From NCBI GenBank assembly GCA_963848205.1, contig CAWKCV010000003.1, forward strand, positions 186,001 through 250,000: 64,000 nt of DNA, read 5' to 3'. Position 1 is the first letter of the stretch. Every line of letters begins with the position of its first letter. Positions 42,997 through 51,922 of the stretch are shown here, piece by piece. Origin of the DNA: BOG-908 sp963848205 (lineage in GTDB: Bacteria; Pseudomonadota; Alphaproteobacteria; Acetobacterales; Acetobacteraceae). The notes beneath the pieces were generated by a model. The model was not told the DNA's origin. It made no database searches and saw only the letters and a program-made list of their open reading frames with translations. A program made the position numbers and the translations under genes.

Positions 42997-43824
42997 CTAT
43001 GGAAGATGCGCCAAAACCAATTGGCTTTTTGGCCCAAACCCGTCGAGCACCCGCTTTATCTTCGGGCCGTCCTTGGTCTGCATTGCGTGCACCCAGGTCT
43101 GCGACCAGGCGTCCAGCGCCGGATGGCGCTCCCCCAATTCGATATCGCAACTCCAGAACAGCGCCCACCACAACGCCCAATAGAAACCATAGGTAGTATG
43201 GCGATCCACGATAAGCCCCTGATTGCGTAGAAGCGCCTCGAATTCCGCATGCTGGAGCACGCGCACATGGTTCGGCGCTTCGAAATACGAGGGCGGGGCA
43301 AGCGGCTTCTGCAACCGCTCCATCGCCGGGTCCGGCACGGAGACGAAATAGCGGGCACCCGGCGCACCCACCCGCACAAGTTCGGCGACGAATGCCTCTG
43401 CATCGGGCACATGCTCGATCACCTCGGTGCAGATCACGACCGTCGCATAGCCGTCCGGTAGCGGAATCGGCGTGCAGTCGCTCACGATCGGAACGATCTC
43501 GCGCGCGCGGCTTTGTTTCGCCCGGCGCTCCGTCTCGGCCACACGGCTCGCATCGATATCGACGAACGTCACATGCGCGCCCTGCTGGCCGGCAAAATAG
43601 ATGTTGCCGCCATCGCCGCAGCCGACATCGAGCACGCGATCGTCAGCGCGGATGGGAAAACCTTCGATCAGCTCGCCCGTCTCGTTGCGATACCAGCCGC
43701 CCATGGTCGCATCGATCAGACCGGCCCGGCCTGGGTCGAGCTCGGGCGCGAAATCCACGATGCCGTGGATGTCGGGCTGCGAGGGGCGGTTGCGGCCTAG
43801 TCGACGTCGAAGGGCAGAAAGCAA
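42997..43824 (-). CDS. Class I SAM-dependent methyltransferase, paralogue 1
   Basis: 275 residues read from a TTG at 43824; GTG at 43758 is an alternative. The Rossmann SAM-binding motif VLDVGCGDGGNIYFAGQQGA lies near 64-83, followed by the acidic motif VDIDASR, then VICTEVIEHVPDAEAFVAEL near 130-149 and SVPDPAMERLQ. The C-terminal half is shared with its neighbour: APPSYFEAPNHVRVLQHAEF, YGFYWALWWALFWSCD. The substrate is unknown, possibly a sugar or lipid carrier in surface glycan synthesis (context). Its natural end is PKSQLVLAHLP-stop. A palindromic element abuts its 5' end, perhaps displacing the original ATG. Confidence 0.85.
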   Translation of the reverse strand: MLSALRRRLGRNRPSQPDIHGIVDFAPELDPGRAGLIDATMGGWYRNETGELIEGFPIRADDRVLDVGCGDGGNIYFAGQQGAHVTFVDIDASRVAETERRAKQSRAREIVPIVSDCTPIPLPDGYATVVICTEVIEHVPDAEAFVAELVRVGAPGARYFVSVPDPAMERLQKPLAPPSYFEAPNHVRVLQHAEFEALLRNQGLIVDRHTTYGFYWALWWALFWSCDIELGERHPALDAWSQTWVHAMQTKDGPKIKRVLDGFGPKSQLVLAHLP

Positions 43825-43934
43825 GGAAGCAGTCCTTTTTTGAAAAAAAGGACCAAAAAACTTTTGATCCTAAGGGGAGCGTGCCGAAGCAGAAGTTTCT
43901 TGGTCCTTTTTTCAAAAAAGGACTGCTTGCTTTC
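43824..43934. repeat. Palindromic element, two-armed, between the methyltransferases
   Basis: Left arm AAGGAAGCAGTCCTTTTTTGA with AAAAAAAGGACC and AAAAAACTTTTGATCC; right arm GGTCCTTTTTTCAAAAAAGGACTGCTTGC. Read on the minus strand, the right arm ends the upstream methyltransferase gene with KQAVLF and TGA. Confidence 0.85.
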
Positions 43935-44724
43935 TCGCTATGATCAACTGGCTCTTAGGCACCGCCGCATCCAGCGCCGCCTTGATCCGCTTTCCGTCCG
44001 GACTTCGCAGCATCGCAATCCACGCACGCGACCAGCCGACCAGCGCCGGATGCTCGCGCCCAAGCCCGTCCGCCTCGCAGCTCCAGTAGAAAGCCCACCA
44101 CACCGACCAGAAAAATCCGTAAGCCTGCATCTTCTCGATGGCCAGCCCATGGCCGAGCAGAAGCTGCATGAAATCCGCGCGTGAAAACACCCGCACATGG
44201 TTCGGTTCGCGGAAGAAGCTCTCATCGGCGAGCTTGCGCTGCACGGCTTCTGACGCGGGATCGGGCACGCTGATGAGGTAACGTGCGCCTGGCGCCCCGA
44301 TACGCACCAGCTCGCGCACCAACTGCGCCGGGTCAGGCACATGTTCGAGCACTTCGGTGCAGATCACCACGCTCGCATAACCGTCGGCCAGCGGGATCGG
44401 GTTGCAATCGCTCACGAAGCCTTCCACGCCACGCGCCTGCGAAGTGCGCGCACGCCGTTCCGTATCGGCCACGCGGGCGGGCTCGGTGTCGGTGAACGCC
44501 ACGTGCGCGCCCTGCTGGCCGCAGAAATACGTGTTGCCACCATCGCCGCAGCCGACATCGACGACCACGTCGTCCGGCCGGATGGCGAAGCCCTCGATCA
44601 GCTCGCCGGTGTCGTTGCGGAACCAGCCTCCCGCAGCGGCGTCGATCAGGCCGACCAGTTCCCAGTCGGGGGCGGAAAGCTCGGTCACGGCCGAGACGCC
44701 GGAGGCGGGGGAGATGTCGTTCAT
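43912..44724 (-). CDS. Class I SAM-dependent methyltransferase, paralogue 2, element-derived C-terminal tail
   Basis: 270 residues from the ATG at 44724 (MNDISPAS). The SAM motif VVDVGCGDGGNTYFCGQQGA is near 55-74; VICTEVLEHVPDPAQLVREL and SVPDPASEAVQRK match the neighbour gene, as does YGFFWSVWWAFYWSCEADGL. The two proteins are clear paralogues with the same architecture; probably a tandem duplication. At the end, PKSQLIIARKQAVLF-stop replaces the PKSQLVLAHLP-stop of the neighbour: the last residues and TGA come from the palindromic element. Substrate unknown; surface-glycan context. Confidence 0.85.
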   Translation of the reverse strand: MNDISPASGVSAVTELSAPDWELVGLIDAAAGGWFRNDTGELIEGFAIRPDDVVVDVGCGDGGNTYFCGQQGAHVAFTDTEPARVADTERRARTSQARGVEGFVSDCNPIPLADGYASVVICTEVLEHVPDPAQLVRELVRIGAPGARYLISVPDPASEAVQRKLADESFFREPNHVRVFSRADFMQLLLGHGLAIEKMQAYGFFWSVWWAFYWSCEADGLGREHPALVGWSRAWIAMLRSPDGKRIKAALDAAVPKSQLIIARKQAVLF

Positions 44725-44818
44725 CGCAGCTTTCCTCAAGGCGGCCGTTCATCTGGCTGAAGGCCGGTCCAGGCCGCAGCTTGTGGTGCCCGGGCGGTTT
44801 GTCGATGGCGTGGCGCGG

Positions 44819-46108
44819 TCAGGATAGCGCCGCGACACGCTCCTGCGCGAGGGCATCGGCGATCATCCCCGAAATCCGCTCGCGCGCACCCTGCGCCGAA
44901 CAATGGCGTTCAAGCGCCGCCCGTGCCGCATCCGACATGGCATGGTAGCGGCCCGGATTGGCGGCGAGGTCGGCGAAACTGTCCCGATAGGCACGCTCCA
45001 GACTGTCGGCGTCGATCCGCCGATGGCAGGTTCGCAACGCCCGCCGCGGATCCTGCGGCCAGAAGGTCGGCTCGGCGGTGCTTGCCACCAGATAGGCGCA
45101 GTCTGCGGAGATGTAGTCGGCCATGCCGGTATGCGGGGGCGCGATGGCCGGCTTGCCCGCCGACATGAATTCCATCAGCGGCAGGCATTGCCCCTCGCCA
45201 TGCGCGCTGTTCACCACGAACGAGGTGATGCCGATCAACGCGGCATAATCCGCGTCGGCCAGAAAGCCGTGCACCAGCACTACCCGGCAGGTGAACGGGG
45301 CCAGGCGGCACAGCAGGCGCATGATCATTGCCAGGCCCTGCGTGCCGTCGTGATGGGTGAGCTTGAGCAGCAGGGTGGCGCGCGGCTGGCTGGCGAAAAC
45401 GCGGCAAAAGCAGGCGATCATGTCGGTCCAGTTCTTGCGGCCGTCTTCCGGATTGAACACCGAGCTATAGACCACCCCGCCGAGCGTCAGGCTGTGCTGC
45501 TTGGCGTGCCGCATGCGAATTTCGTGCACCTCCGCCGCCCAGTCATGCGCGGGCTCCAGACTGGGCCAATCGAAATCGCGGCTATCGACGACGGTGCCCC
45601 GCACCGCGAGGGCAACGCTGCTTTCCCATGGGCGCGCCTGTGCCGGCACCGACGCGAAACGGTCCCACACCGGCGAGGGAATGCTGGCCACGGGGAAGTC
45701 GGCGCCGAGGCGGCTGCGCACCAGCGCCGCCGTATTCTCGGAATGCACGATCGCGCGTCCGAGCCGCCTGAGTGCCCACACCCAATTATGCCGGCGTTCC
45801 TGGTCCCACATCTCGTCGGGCAGCGTGTCGAACTCCCAGGCAAATACCGGGATCGTCGGGCAGGCAAGGCCGATTTCGGTGCGATGCGGCGGCGAGAAGC
45901 TGAGGAACACGCAATCCTGCCCGTGCGCCCGGGCGTTGGCCCAAATCCTGTCCACCTCGCGTTTGGGGTCGGAAACCGGCACCACCAGGCCCAACTGTTC
46001 GAGCACGGGACGAAACTCGCGCAGCACGAAATAATAGCTGTATTCGGCGCGGCCCAGCTGGTCGCCGATATTGGCCGCCGTCGTCTCCGAATGCACGAGC
46101 AGGATCAC
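44819..46108 (-). CDS. Glycosyltransferase (GT4-like), paralogue 1
   Basis: 429 residues from a GTG at 46108 that overlaps the stop of the next glycosyltransferase (GTGA). It has a GT4-like acceptor half with SFSPPHRTEIGLACPTIPVF and EFDTLPDEMWDQERRHNWVW near 65-110, and a donor half with the E-x7-E motif GEGQCLPLMEFMSAGKPAIA near 330-349, then YLVASTAEPTFWPQDPRRAL. GT4 enzymes use nucleotide sugars with retained anomeric configuration. The C-terminal half is similar to the neighbouring glycosyltransferase gene, so they form a paralogous pair. Acts in the cytosol or at the membrane. Confidence 0.82.
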   Translation of the reverse strand: MILLVHSETTAANIGDQLGRAEYSYYFVLREFRPVLEQLGLVVPVSDPKREVDRIWANARAHGQDCVFLSFSPPHRTEIGLACPTIPVFAWEFDTLPDEMWDQERRHNWVWALRRLGRAIVHSENTAALVRSRLGADFPVASIPSPVWDRFASVPAQARPWESSVALAVRGTVVDSRDFDWPSLEPAHDWAAEVHEIRMRHAKQHSLTLGGVVYSSVFNPEDGRKNWTDMIACFCRVFASQPRATLLLKLTHHDGTQGLAMIMRLLCRLAPFTCRVVLVHGFLADADYAALIGITSFVVNSAHGEGQCLPLMEFMSAGKPAIAPPHTGMADYISADCAYLVASTAEPTFWPQDPRRALRTCHRRIDADSLERAYRDSFADLAANPGRYHAMSDAARAALERHCSAQGARERISGMIADALAQERVAALS

Positions 46109-47622
46109 GCGGCGCGCACTCCCTCGCCCAGGTGGGCCACGGTTTCGGTCAGGAAAGCGCGCAGTGTGGCCTCGCCCGCTTCGTCCAGCGACCGCGCGCG
46201 AGCGGCGGCGGCCGCCTGCAACCCGGCATATTCCGGCTGCCCGGCCACCTGGTAGGCATGCGCGTAGGCGCGGCCCAGATCCTCCCAGTCCAGCCGATGC
46301 GACGTCGCGCGCAACTGCTCGCGCGGGTCGCCCGGCCAGTAATCCGGCGCCGGCGTGGAGGCGACAGGGATGGCCCAATCCGGCCCGATGATATCGCACA
46401 GGGCGCTGTGGCGTGGCGCAATGGCGGGCCGCCCTGCCGCGAGGCAATGCAGCAGCGGCAACGGCGAGGCTTCGGCGTGGCTGGCGCACACATAGAACGA
46501 GGTGGCCTCGATCAGCGCCTGTTCGTCTTGCGCGGTCAGTTCGGCGGCCACGAGCACCACGCGGCAGCGGAACGGCAGCAGACGGCGCAGATAGCCGGCC
46601 AGCGCGTCCCGCGTGCCCTGATCCATTCGGGCGCTGCGGATGAACAGGGTCGCGTCCTCGTGCTCGCGGAAATGCCAGACGAACGCGGAAATCGCGTCCG
46701 ACCAGCTACGGTCCCACATGCCGTGCACGGCGCAGAACACGGTGCCCGACAAGGAAATCGGGCTGCAAAGCCAGTCACCCGGCTCGCCTTGCGTGTCGTG
46801 CGCGCCGCTCGACACCTCCAGGCGGCCCGCCAAGGCGCGTCGGGCACCGCGGGCGGCCAGCCGTACGGCGCGCGCGGCCGCCCGCGTCACACGCGGCGGC
46901 ACCAGATCCTCCAGCGCCTCGCCATACCAGGCGCGCGCATGCAGGCGGGTGGTTCCGAGCCGATACCGCAGCGTCTTGCGCCACGGCGGCGGGCTGCGGA
47001 ACAGCACCTCCTCGCCAGGGCTGGCCGCTTCGGCCTCGGCCAGGTCCTGCGCATGATCGAAGTCGGCCAGAGGCGGCCGGTGTTGCGTCCAGCGCGATGT
47101 GTCCAGCGCCTCGCCAGCCGGCAGATTGAGAGTCGCTTCACGTGGCGCGTCGGTCGGCCCATTGCGTCCCGCCCCTGCCAGCGGAGTTACGGCACACACG
47201 GCGAATGGCTCGCCCATCGCCGCGCGGACGGCATCGGCGGCGTTGCGCGACAGGCAGATGGCACGTCCCAGCCTTGCGAGCGGGCCGGTCCAGTCTGTCT
47301 CGGCCGAACGCCCGTCTGGCAGGCTGTCCATCGCCCAGCCGAAGACCGGCACGGTCGTCCAGGGCGGACAGTCCACGATATCGGGTGGGGCGGCGAAACA
47401 CAGATGGATGCCAGGCGCACGTCCCCGCCGCTTCGCCAGCTTGCCCAGTTCCGCGGGGCTCGACGCGATCTGGGCTTCGCCGCCGGTCTCAGCCGCCAGT
47501 CGGGCACAAAGAGGTGCGAAAGCCTTCATGATGGCGGCGGGGCCGGCGGCGGGGCCGCCATTGCCGAAGCTGGCATGGGCGTCGGCTCGGCCGGTGGAGA
47601 GGATGAGGTTCAACTGGGGCAT
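46105..47622 (-). CDS. Glycosyltransferase-like protein, paralogue 2, E-x7-E changed
   Basis: 505 residues from the ATG at 47622. The C-terminal domain parallels the neighbouring glycosyltransferase: RMDQGTRDALAGYLRRLLPF, CRVVLVAAELTAQDEQALIE, TSFYVCASHAEASPLPLLHC, LAAGRPAIAPRHSALCDIIG, YWPGDPREQLRATSHRLDWE. The second Glu of the usual E-x7-E is His (EASPLPLLH), so it may be catalytically divergent or inactive. The N-terminal half is unlike the neighbour and unrecognised apart from TTVPVFGWAMDSLPDGRSAE, where the other protein has IPVFAWEFDTLPDEMWDQER. Confidence 0.75.
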   Translation of the reverse strand: MPQLNLILSTGRADAHASFGNGGPAAGPAAIMKAFAPLCARLAAETGGEAQIASSPAELGKLAKRRGRAPGIHLCFAAPPDIVDCPPWTTVPVFGWAMDSLPDGRSAETDWTGPLARLGRAICLSRNAADAVRAAMGEPFAVCAVTPLAGAGRNGPTDAPREATLNLPAGEALDTSRWTQHRPPLADFDHAQDLAEAEAASPGEEVLFRSPPPWRKTLRYRLGTTRLHARAWYGEALEDLVPPRVTRAAARAVRLAARGARRALAGRLEVSSGAHDTQGEPGDWLCSPISLSGTVFCAVHGMWDRSWSDAISAFVWHFREHEDATLFIRSARMDQGTRDALAGYLRRLLPFRCRVVLVAAELTAQDEQALIEATSFYVCASHAEASPLPLLHCLAAGRPAIAPRHSALCDIIGPDWAIPVASTPAPDYWPGDPREQLRATSHRLDWEDLGRAYAHAYQVAGQPEYAGLQAAAAARARSLDEAGEATLRAFLTETVAHLGEGVRAA

Positions 47623-47672
47623 TGTGGGTTCGGCCTGCTGGTTAGGCGGAACCGGGGGATTCTCAAAGAGTG

Positions 47673-47719
47673 AAGGAAGCAGTTCTTTTTTGAAAAAAGG
47701 AACCAGAAAACTTTTGCCT
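47673..47719. repeat. Palindromic element, single arm
   Basis: GAAGGAAGCAGTTCTTTTTTG with AAAAAAGGAACCAGAAAACTTTTGCC; lies between two glycosyltransferase genes. Confidence 0.75.
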
Positions 47720-49190
47720 ATTGGGTTTTGAGGTTTTCCAGGAGGGTGCCCCAGGCTTGGCCGACGGTGGCGGGGCGGAAGCGGTCGAGCACGCGGGTGG
47801 CGCGGGCCTGGAGTTGGGCGGCGAGTTCCGCGGCACCGGGCCGTGTGGTCAGGCGCTCGATGCCGGTGGCGATGGCATCCGTGTCGTAGGGATCGACGTA
47901 GATGGCGCTGTCGCCGAAAATCCAGCGGAATACCGGCAGATCCGAGACGACGCACGGCGCGCCCGCCTGCATCGCCTCCAGCGGCGAGTAGCCGAAGCCC
48001 TCATTGAACGAGGGGAACGCGAAACAGGCGGCGCCGCGCATCAGCGCCTGCAGCTCCTCCTGCGGCAGGTTCTGCAAATGCAGGATGCGGCCGCTCTCCA
48101 CTCCGGGGCGCATTTCGGAAAGCACGCTTTCCTCGCGCCAGCCCGCACCACCCACGATCACCAGGCGCAGATCGGGGTCGCTGCGCGAAACCACCCGCTC
48201 CCAACCGCGGATCAGGCCGGGGAAATTCTTGCGCGGCTCCAGGGTGGATACGCTGAGCACGTAGCGCATGCCGGGCGCTGGCGGGCACCAGCCGGCGGGC
48301 GCGCAGGCCGGGCCGTCGGACGTGCCGCGGCCGAGCGCACGGAAGCTGATATGGCGCCGGACGACCGCGCCCACGTCGATGCCGCTGGCCGCATGGTCGG
48401 CAGGCGCCACCGCGCAGGGAATGACCGTCGCATGCGTCTCGCGCGAGGGATCGAGGCTGAGCAGGCTCTCCAGGCTTTGCGGCGAGTTGCAGACGAAAAT
48501 CGCGTCGGGCGCACAGGCGCGCACCAGGCGGGAATGGGCGAGCGCCACCTTCCAGCCAACCACGGTATCGGTGTCGGTCACCGGCACCGCATCGTGAAAC
48601 CGCACGATCTGGCGCACGCCGGCGGGCAGCCGCACCGGGCGCGGCATGCAGAACAGCACGGCGTCGAACCCCGTGGCGGCCAGCGATTTGCGCAGCGGCA
48701 CCGGCGGATGGGCGCACAGATCGATGATCGAACTGACCGAAAGGTCGGTGGCGTAGTAGCTTTGCGCCAGCACACGCGCACGCTGGTCCGGCGAGAGCGT
48801 CTTGGCGAAGAGGATGCGCCAGAGGGCATTGAGCTGCCCACGGTCGGCCAGCGGCATCAGAAGGTGCCGGGTGCGGACGATCTGGCGAAGCGTCTGCGCG
48901 CGCTGCAACAGGCTGAACGGAAACGACCGCCGCTCCGGACGCTGCCAGTTGCGCTCCATCCAGTGCAGCACGGACGCGGTGAGCGCGGCGCTGTCGGGCC
49001 GGCCTGGCCGGATATGCGGCAGATCGTGCCGCCCCGTCGGCATCAGCAGGCCGGATACGTCGAGCGCAGGCTGGTCGCTCAGCATGGAAAAAATCAGCCG
49101 CAGATCCTGCGCCACGCCGACATATCCGTCCGCCGCATGGCTGAGGTCGACCAGCACGCGCGCGACCGGCGCACGGGTCAGCCGCGGCAC
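47718..49190 (-). CDS. Glycosyltransferase family 4 protein
   Basis: About 490 residues. It has the GT-B donor-domain marks SVSTLEPRKNFPGLIRGWER near 330-349, LVIVGGAGWREESVLSEM and the E-x7-E region FPSFNEGFGYSPLEAMQAGA near 415 (E, then E eight on), followed by PCVVSDLPVFRWIFGDSAIY. N-terminal pattern VLVDLSHAADGYVGVAQDLR resembles the usual start of GT4 enzymes ('RVLVDL'). The start is uncertain: GTG at 49190, 49157 or an upstream GTG at 49352, which would add residues of unlikely character. Sugar donor unknown; with the other two glycosyltransferases and methyltransferases it suggests a cell-surface glycan. Confidence 0.87.
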   Translation of the reverse strand: MPRLTRAPVARVLVDLSHAADGYVGVAQDLRLIFSMLSDQPALDVSGLLMPTGRHDLPHIRPGRPDSAALTASVLHWMERNWQRPERRSFPFSLLQRAQTLRQIVRTRHLLMPLADRGQLNALWRILFAKTLSPDQRARVLAQSYYATDLSVSSIIDLCAHPPVPLRKSLAATGFDAVLFCMPRPVRLPAGVRQIVRFHDAVPVTDTDTVVGWKVALAHSRLVRACAPDAIFVCNSPQSLESLLSLDPSRETHATVIPCAVAPADHAASGIDVGAVVRRHISFRALGRGTSDGPACAPAGWCPPAPGMRYVLSVSTLEPRKNFPGLIRGWERVVSRSDPDLRLVIVGGAGWREESVLSEMRPGVESGRILHLQNLPQEELQALMRGAACFAFPSFNEGFGYSPLEAMQAGAPCVVSDLPVFRWIFGDSAIYVDPYDTDAIATGIERLTTRPGAAELAAQLQARATRVLDRFRPATVGQAWGTLLENLKTQ

Positions 49191-49463
49191 GCCCAGACCG
49201 GGCAGGCCCGGATCAGGCTGCAACTGACGGCCAGGACCGGCAGGGCTGTGGCTTACAAGCAGTGTTTCGATCCCATGTGCATTCTGGCCAAGCAATCCTT
49301 GTGCGAACGCGGGGCCCCGGCCTTTGTATCCATAACCACTTGGTTCGCCCACACGGCCATTGACCGGACTGGCAGCTTTATGACCGGCCTGCCGGTTGTT
49401 TGTTTGAAAGCTCGGCGCAGCGAACGCCGTTTGTTACTCTTCTTAAAAAACCCGATCGATCCC

Positions 49464-50690
49464 CTAGAGCGCCCCGCCAAGCCGTCCGACACTGGCTCCG
49501 AGCCGCAGCCGCAGCGCGTTGAGCTTGATGAAACCCTGCGCATCCACCTGGTCGTAAGCGCCGCGATCGTCCTCGAACGTCACGACATTTGCCGAATACA
49601 GGCTGTTCGGGCTCTCGCGCCCGACCACGATCGTATTGCCCTTGTACAATTTCAGCCGCACCACGCCGCTGACCGATGCCTGGCTCGCATCGATCAGCGC
49701 CTGCAACATCCGCCGCTCCGGCGAGAACCAGAAGCCGTTATAGATCAGCTCGGCATATCTAGGCATCAGGCTGTCTTTCAGATGCCCAGCCTCACGGTCC
49801 AGCGTGATCGACTCGATCGCACGATGCGCCGCGAGCAGGATGGTTCCGCCCGGCGTCTCGTAGATGCCGCGCGATTTCATCCCGACGAACCGGTTCTCCA
49901 CCAGGTCGAGCCGGCCGATGCCGTTGACCCGCCCCAGCTCGTTCAGCCGGGTCAGCAACGCCGCCGCCGAAAGCCGCACGCCATCGATTCCCACCGGATC
50001 GCCACGCTCGAACTCGACCGAAACGATGGTCGGGCGATCCGGCGCGTCCTCGGGGCTGATCGTGCGCTGGAACACCATCTCGTCGGGTGCGACGGCCGGG
50101 TCCTCCAGCACCTTGCCCTCCGAGGACGAGTGCAACAGGTTTGCGTCGACCGAAAACGGCGCCTCGCCGCGCTTGTCGCGCGTCACCTGAATCTGGTGCG
50201 CGTCGGCGAACTCCAGCAGCCTCGCCCGGCTCGTCAGCTCCCACTCCCGCCACGGCGCGATCACCTTCACGTCCGGCTTCAACGCATAATAGGCCAGCTC
50301 GAACCGCACCTGGTCGTTGCCCTTGCCGGTCGCACCATGCGCCACCGCGTCCGCGCCAACCGCCTCGGCAATCTCGATCTGGCGCTGCGCGATCAGCGGC
50401 CGCGCGATCGATGTCCCCAGCAGATACTGGCCCTCATACAGAGCGTTTGCCCGGAACATCGGAAACACGAAGTCGCGCACGAAGATCTCGCGCAGATCCT
50501 CGACGAAGATCTCGCGCACGCCGGCCTGCTCCGCCTTGCGCCGCGCCGCCTCCAGCTCCGCTCCGCCATCCTCGGCCGACTGCCCCAAATCGGCCGTGAA
50601 CGTCACCACCTCGCAGCCGCGTTCGGTCTGCAGCCAGCGCAGGATGACGCTGGTGTCCAAGCCACCTGAATAGGCCAGCACGACTTTCAT
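49464..50690 (-). CDS. argG: Argininosuccinate synthase
   Basis: 408 residues. It joins citrulline and aspartate with ATP. Marks: KVVLAYSGGLDTSVILRWLQ at 2-21 (PP-loop), EVVTFTADLGQ, YLLGTSIARPLIAQRQIEIA near 89-108, AVAHGATGKGNDQVRFELAY near 115 and GIYETPGGTILLAAHRAIES near 275. Length fits the family. It begins at ATG 50690 with a palindromic element immediately before. No other arginine gene is adjacent, although carAB supplies carbamoyl phosphate elsewhere in the window. Confidence 0.96.
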   Translation of the reverse strand: MKVVLAYSGGLDTSVILRWLQTERGCEVVTFTADLGQSAEDGGAELEAARRKAEQAGVREIFVEDLREIFVRDFVFPMFRANALYEGQYLLGTSIARPLIAQRQIEIAEAVGADAVAHGATGKGNDQVRFELAYYALKPDVKVIAPWREWELTSRARLLEFADAHQIQVTRDKRGEAPFSVDANLLHSSSEGKVLEDPAVAPDEMVFQRTISPEDAPDRPTIVSVEFERGDPVGIDGVRLSAAALLTRLNELGRVNGIGRLDLVENRFVGMKSRGIYETPGGTILLAAHRAIESITLDREAGHLKDSLMPRYAELIYNGFWFSPERRMLQALIDASQASVSGVVRLKLYKGNTIVVGRESPNSLYSANVVTFEDDRGAYDQVDAQGFIKLNALRLRLGASVGRLGGAL

Positions 50691-50728
50691 CACGGCATCC
50701 CTCGCATCTCGGATCTTAAGGAGGACAG

Positions 50729-50770
50729 GGTCTTCTTTTCTGGAGAAAAGAAGCAAAAGACTTTTGCGCC
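50729..50770. repeat. Palindromic element, single arm
   Basis: TCTTCTTTTCTGGAGAAAAGAAGC followed by AAAAGACTTTTGCGCC, then CGCTGTCGCG core-like sequence; between argG and the SMP-30 gene. It carries T-runs on both sides of the stem. Confidence 0.75.
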
Positions 50771-50793
50771 GCTGTCGCGTTTTACTGCGGGTT

Positions 50794-51675
50794 TCAGGGT
50801 AGGCCGTCGCCTGGCGCCTCTGCCCGGAACGCCTCGATGCGTCCGTTGCGTTCGCTCGCTTGCCTTGCGGGATCGTGCGAGTCCGCCGTGCAGACGAACA
50901 GGTCGCGCCGGTCGGCGCCGCCCAGCATGCAGGCATAGGCGCCGCGGCCGGTGGCAATGCGGCCAGCCACCTCGCCGCCCTCCAGCACGCGGATACACTC
51001 ATGCGTGGTTGGGCTGGCGACCCAGATGGCACCCGCCGCGTCCAGGCAGATGCCGTCCGGCACCGCGCCGCCGGCCAGTGAAGCCCAGATACGCCGGCCG
51101 CCGAGCCCGCCATCCGGCCCGATGTCGAACGCGGTCAGCCGCGAACCGAAGGTTTCGGCCACCACCAGCGTGCCGCCCTCGGGCGTAATCACCATGCCGT
51201 TGGGAAACATCAGGTTGTCGGCCGCGACATGGCAGCGCCCGTCCGGGTCCACACGCACCAGCACGGTGGGTGCGGGCGGCGCGCCGCGATCCAGTTCGAA
51301 GCCGAAATTGCCGACATACGCGCGCCCGTGCCGGTCCACGACCATGTCGTTGATCCGGCACGGCACGTGGGCGGAAAGGTCGGCATGCACGGCCAGCGTG
51401 CCGTCCGCTTCACGTCGCAGCAGCCGCTTGTCCGCCATCGAGGCCACCAGAAGGCGGCCGTCCGGCAGCCAGCCCAGGCCAGAGGGGCGGTGTTCCACCG
51501 TGCAGACCGTCTCCAGCGCGCCGCCCGGACCCATGCGCTGCACGATCCCCGCATGCATGTCCGACCACCAGAGCGCGTCCTCATGCCAGCGCGGCCCTTC
51601 CGCGAACGCCAGCCGATCGGCCACAATCCTGCCGCTTCGGACCGCCTCCGCCTGCTCCTGCTGCGCCACATCCAC
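50794..51675 (-). CDS. SMP-30/gluconolactonase family protein
   Basis: 293 residues of a six-bladed beta-propeller lactonase. Family marks: AEGPRWHEDALWWSDMHAGI near 25-44 (metal ligand Glu in EGPRW), VEHRPSGLGWLPDGRLLVAS near 60-79, CRINDMVVDRHGRAYVGNFG near 106-125 (metal Asn in RINDM), NLMFPNGMVITPEG near 152 (FPNG) and GAVPDGICLDAAGAIWVASP near 195-214 (PDGICLD, metal Asp). It probably hydrolyses an aldonolactone or similar ester. It stands alone between argG and the thioesterase. ATG at 51675. Confidence 0.9.
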   Translation of the reverse strand: MDVAQQEQAEAVRSGRIVADRLAFAEGPRWHEDALWWSDMHAGIVQRMGPGGALETVCTVEHRPSGLGWLPDGRLLVASMADKRLLRREADGTLAVHADLSAHVPCRINDMVVDRHGRAYVGNFGFELDRGAPPAPTVLVRVDPDGRCHVAADNLMFPNGMVITPEGGTLVVAETFGSRLTAFDIGPDGGLGGRRIWASLAGGAVPDGICLDAAGAIWVASPTTHECIRVLEGGEVAGRIATGRGAYACMLGGADRRDLFVCTADSHDPARQASERNGRIEAFRAEAPGDGLP

Positions 51676-51746
51676 TCTCCCGAAACCGGTTTCTGGTTAA
51701 CACCCCGATCGCCTATCGTGAAATCGGTCAGCACACGGGATTGCCG

Positions 51747-51899
51747 ATGACGACGACACGCGACACCGCAAGCATCGCAGCCGAAATCAGCCGCCACGTG
51801 GCGCACGCAAAGCTGGGCAGGATGCAGCGGCTGGGCGATGTGCGTGCGGTCGGCGAGGCGGTTTGCCTGACGATAGAAGGCAAGAATCTTCTTTTCTGA
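51747..51899 (+). CDS. Possible small ORF ending in an element
   Basis: A 50-residue frame (MTTTRDTASIAAEISRHVAH to EGKNLLF) from ATG 51747 to a TGA inside a palindromic element. I recognise no family. It lies between divergently/convergently placed genes and may be a real small protein or a remnant. Its last residues LLF come from the element arm. Confidence 0.3.
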   Translation: MTTTRDTASIAAEISRHVAHAKLGRMQRLGDVRAVGEAVCLTIEGKNLLF

Positions 51900-51922
51900 A
51901 GAAAAGAAGCAGAAGACTTTTA
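51886..51922. repeat. Palindromic element, single arm
   Basis: ATCTTCTTTTCTGAAGAAAAG with AAGCAGAAGACTTTTAAC; hairpin centre TTTTCTGAAGAAAA. It follows the end of the thioesterase gene (minus strand). Confidence 0.7.

Noticed and set aside
47721..50669. 982-codon open frame antisense to the glycosyltransferase and argG
   Set aside because: Arg/His/Gln-rich translation without a family; argG and GT4 motifs are clear on the minus strand.
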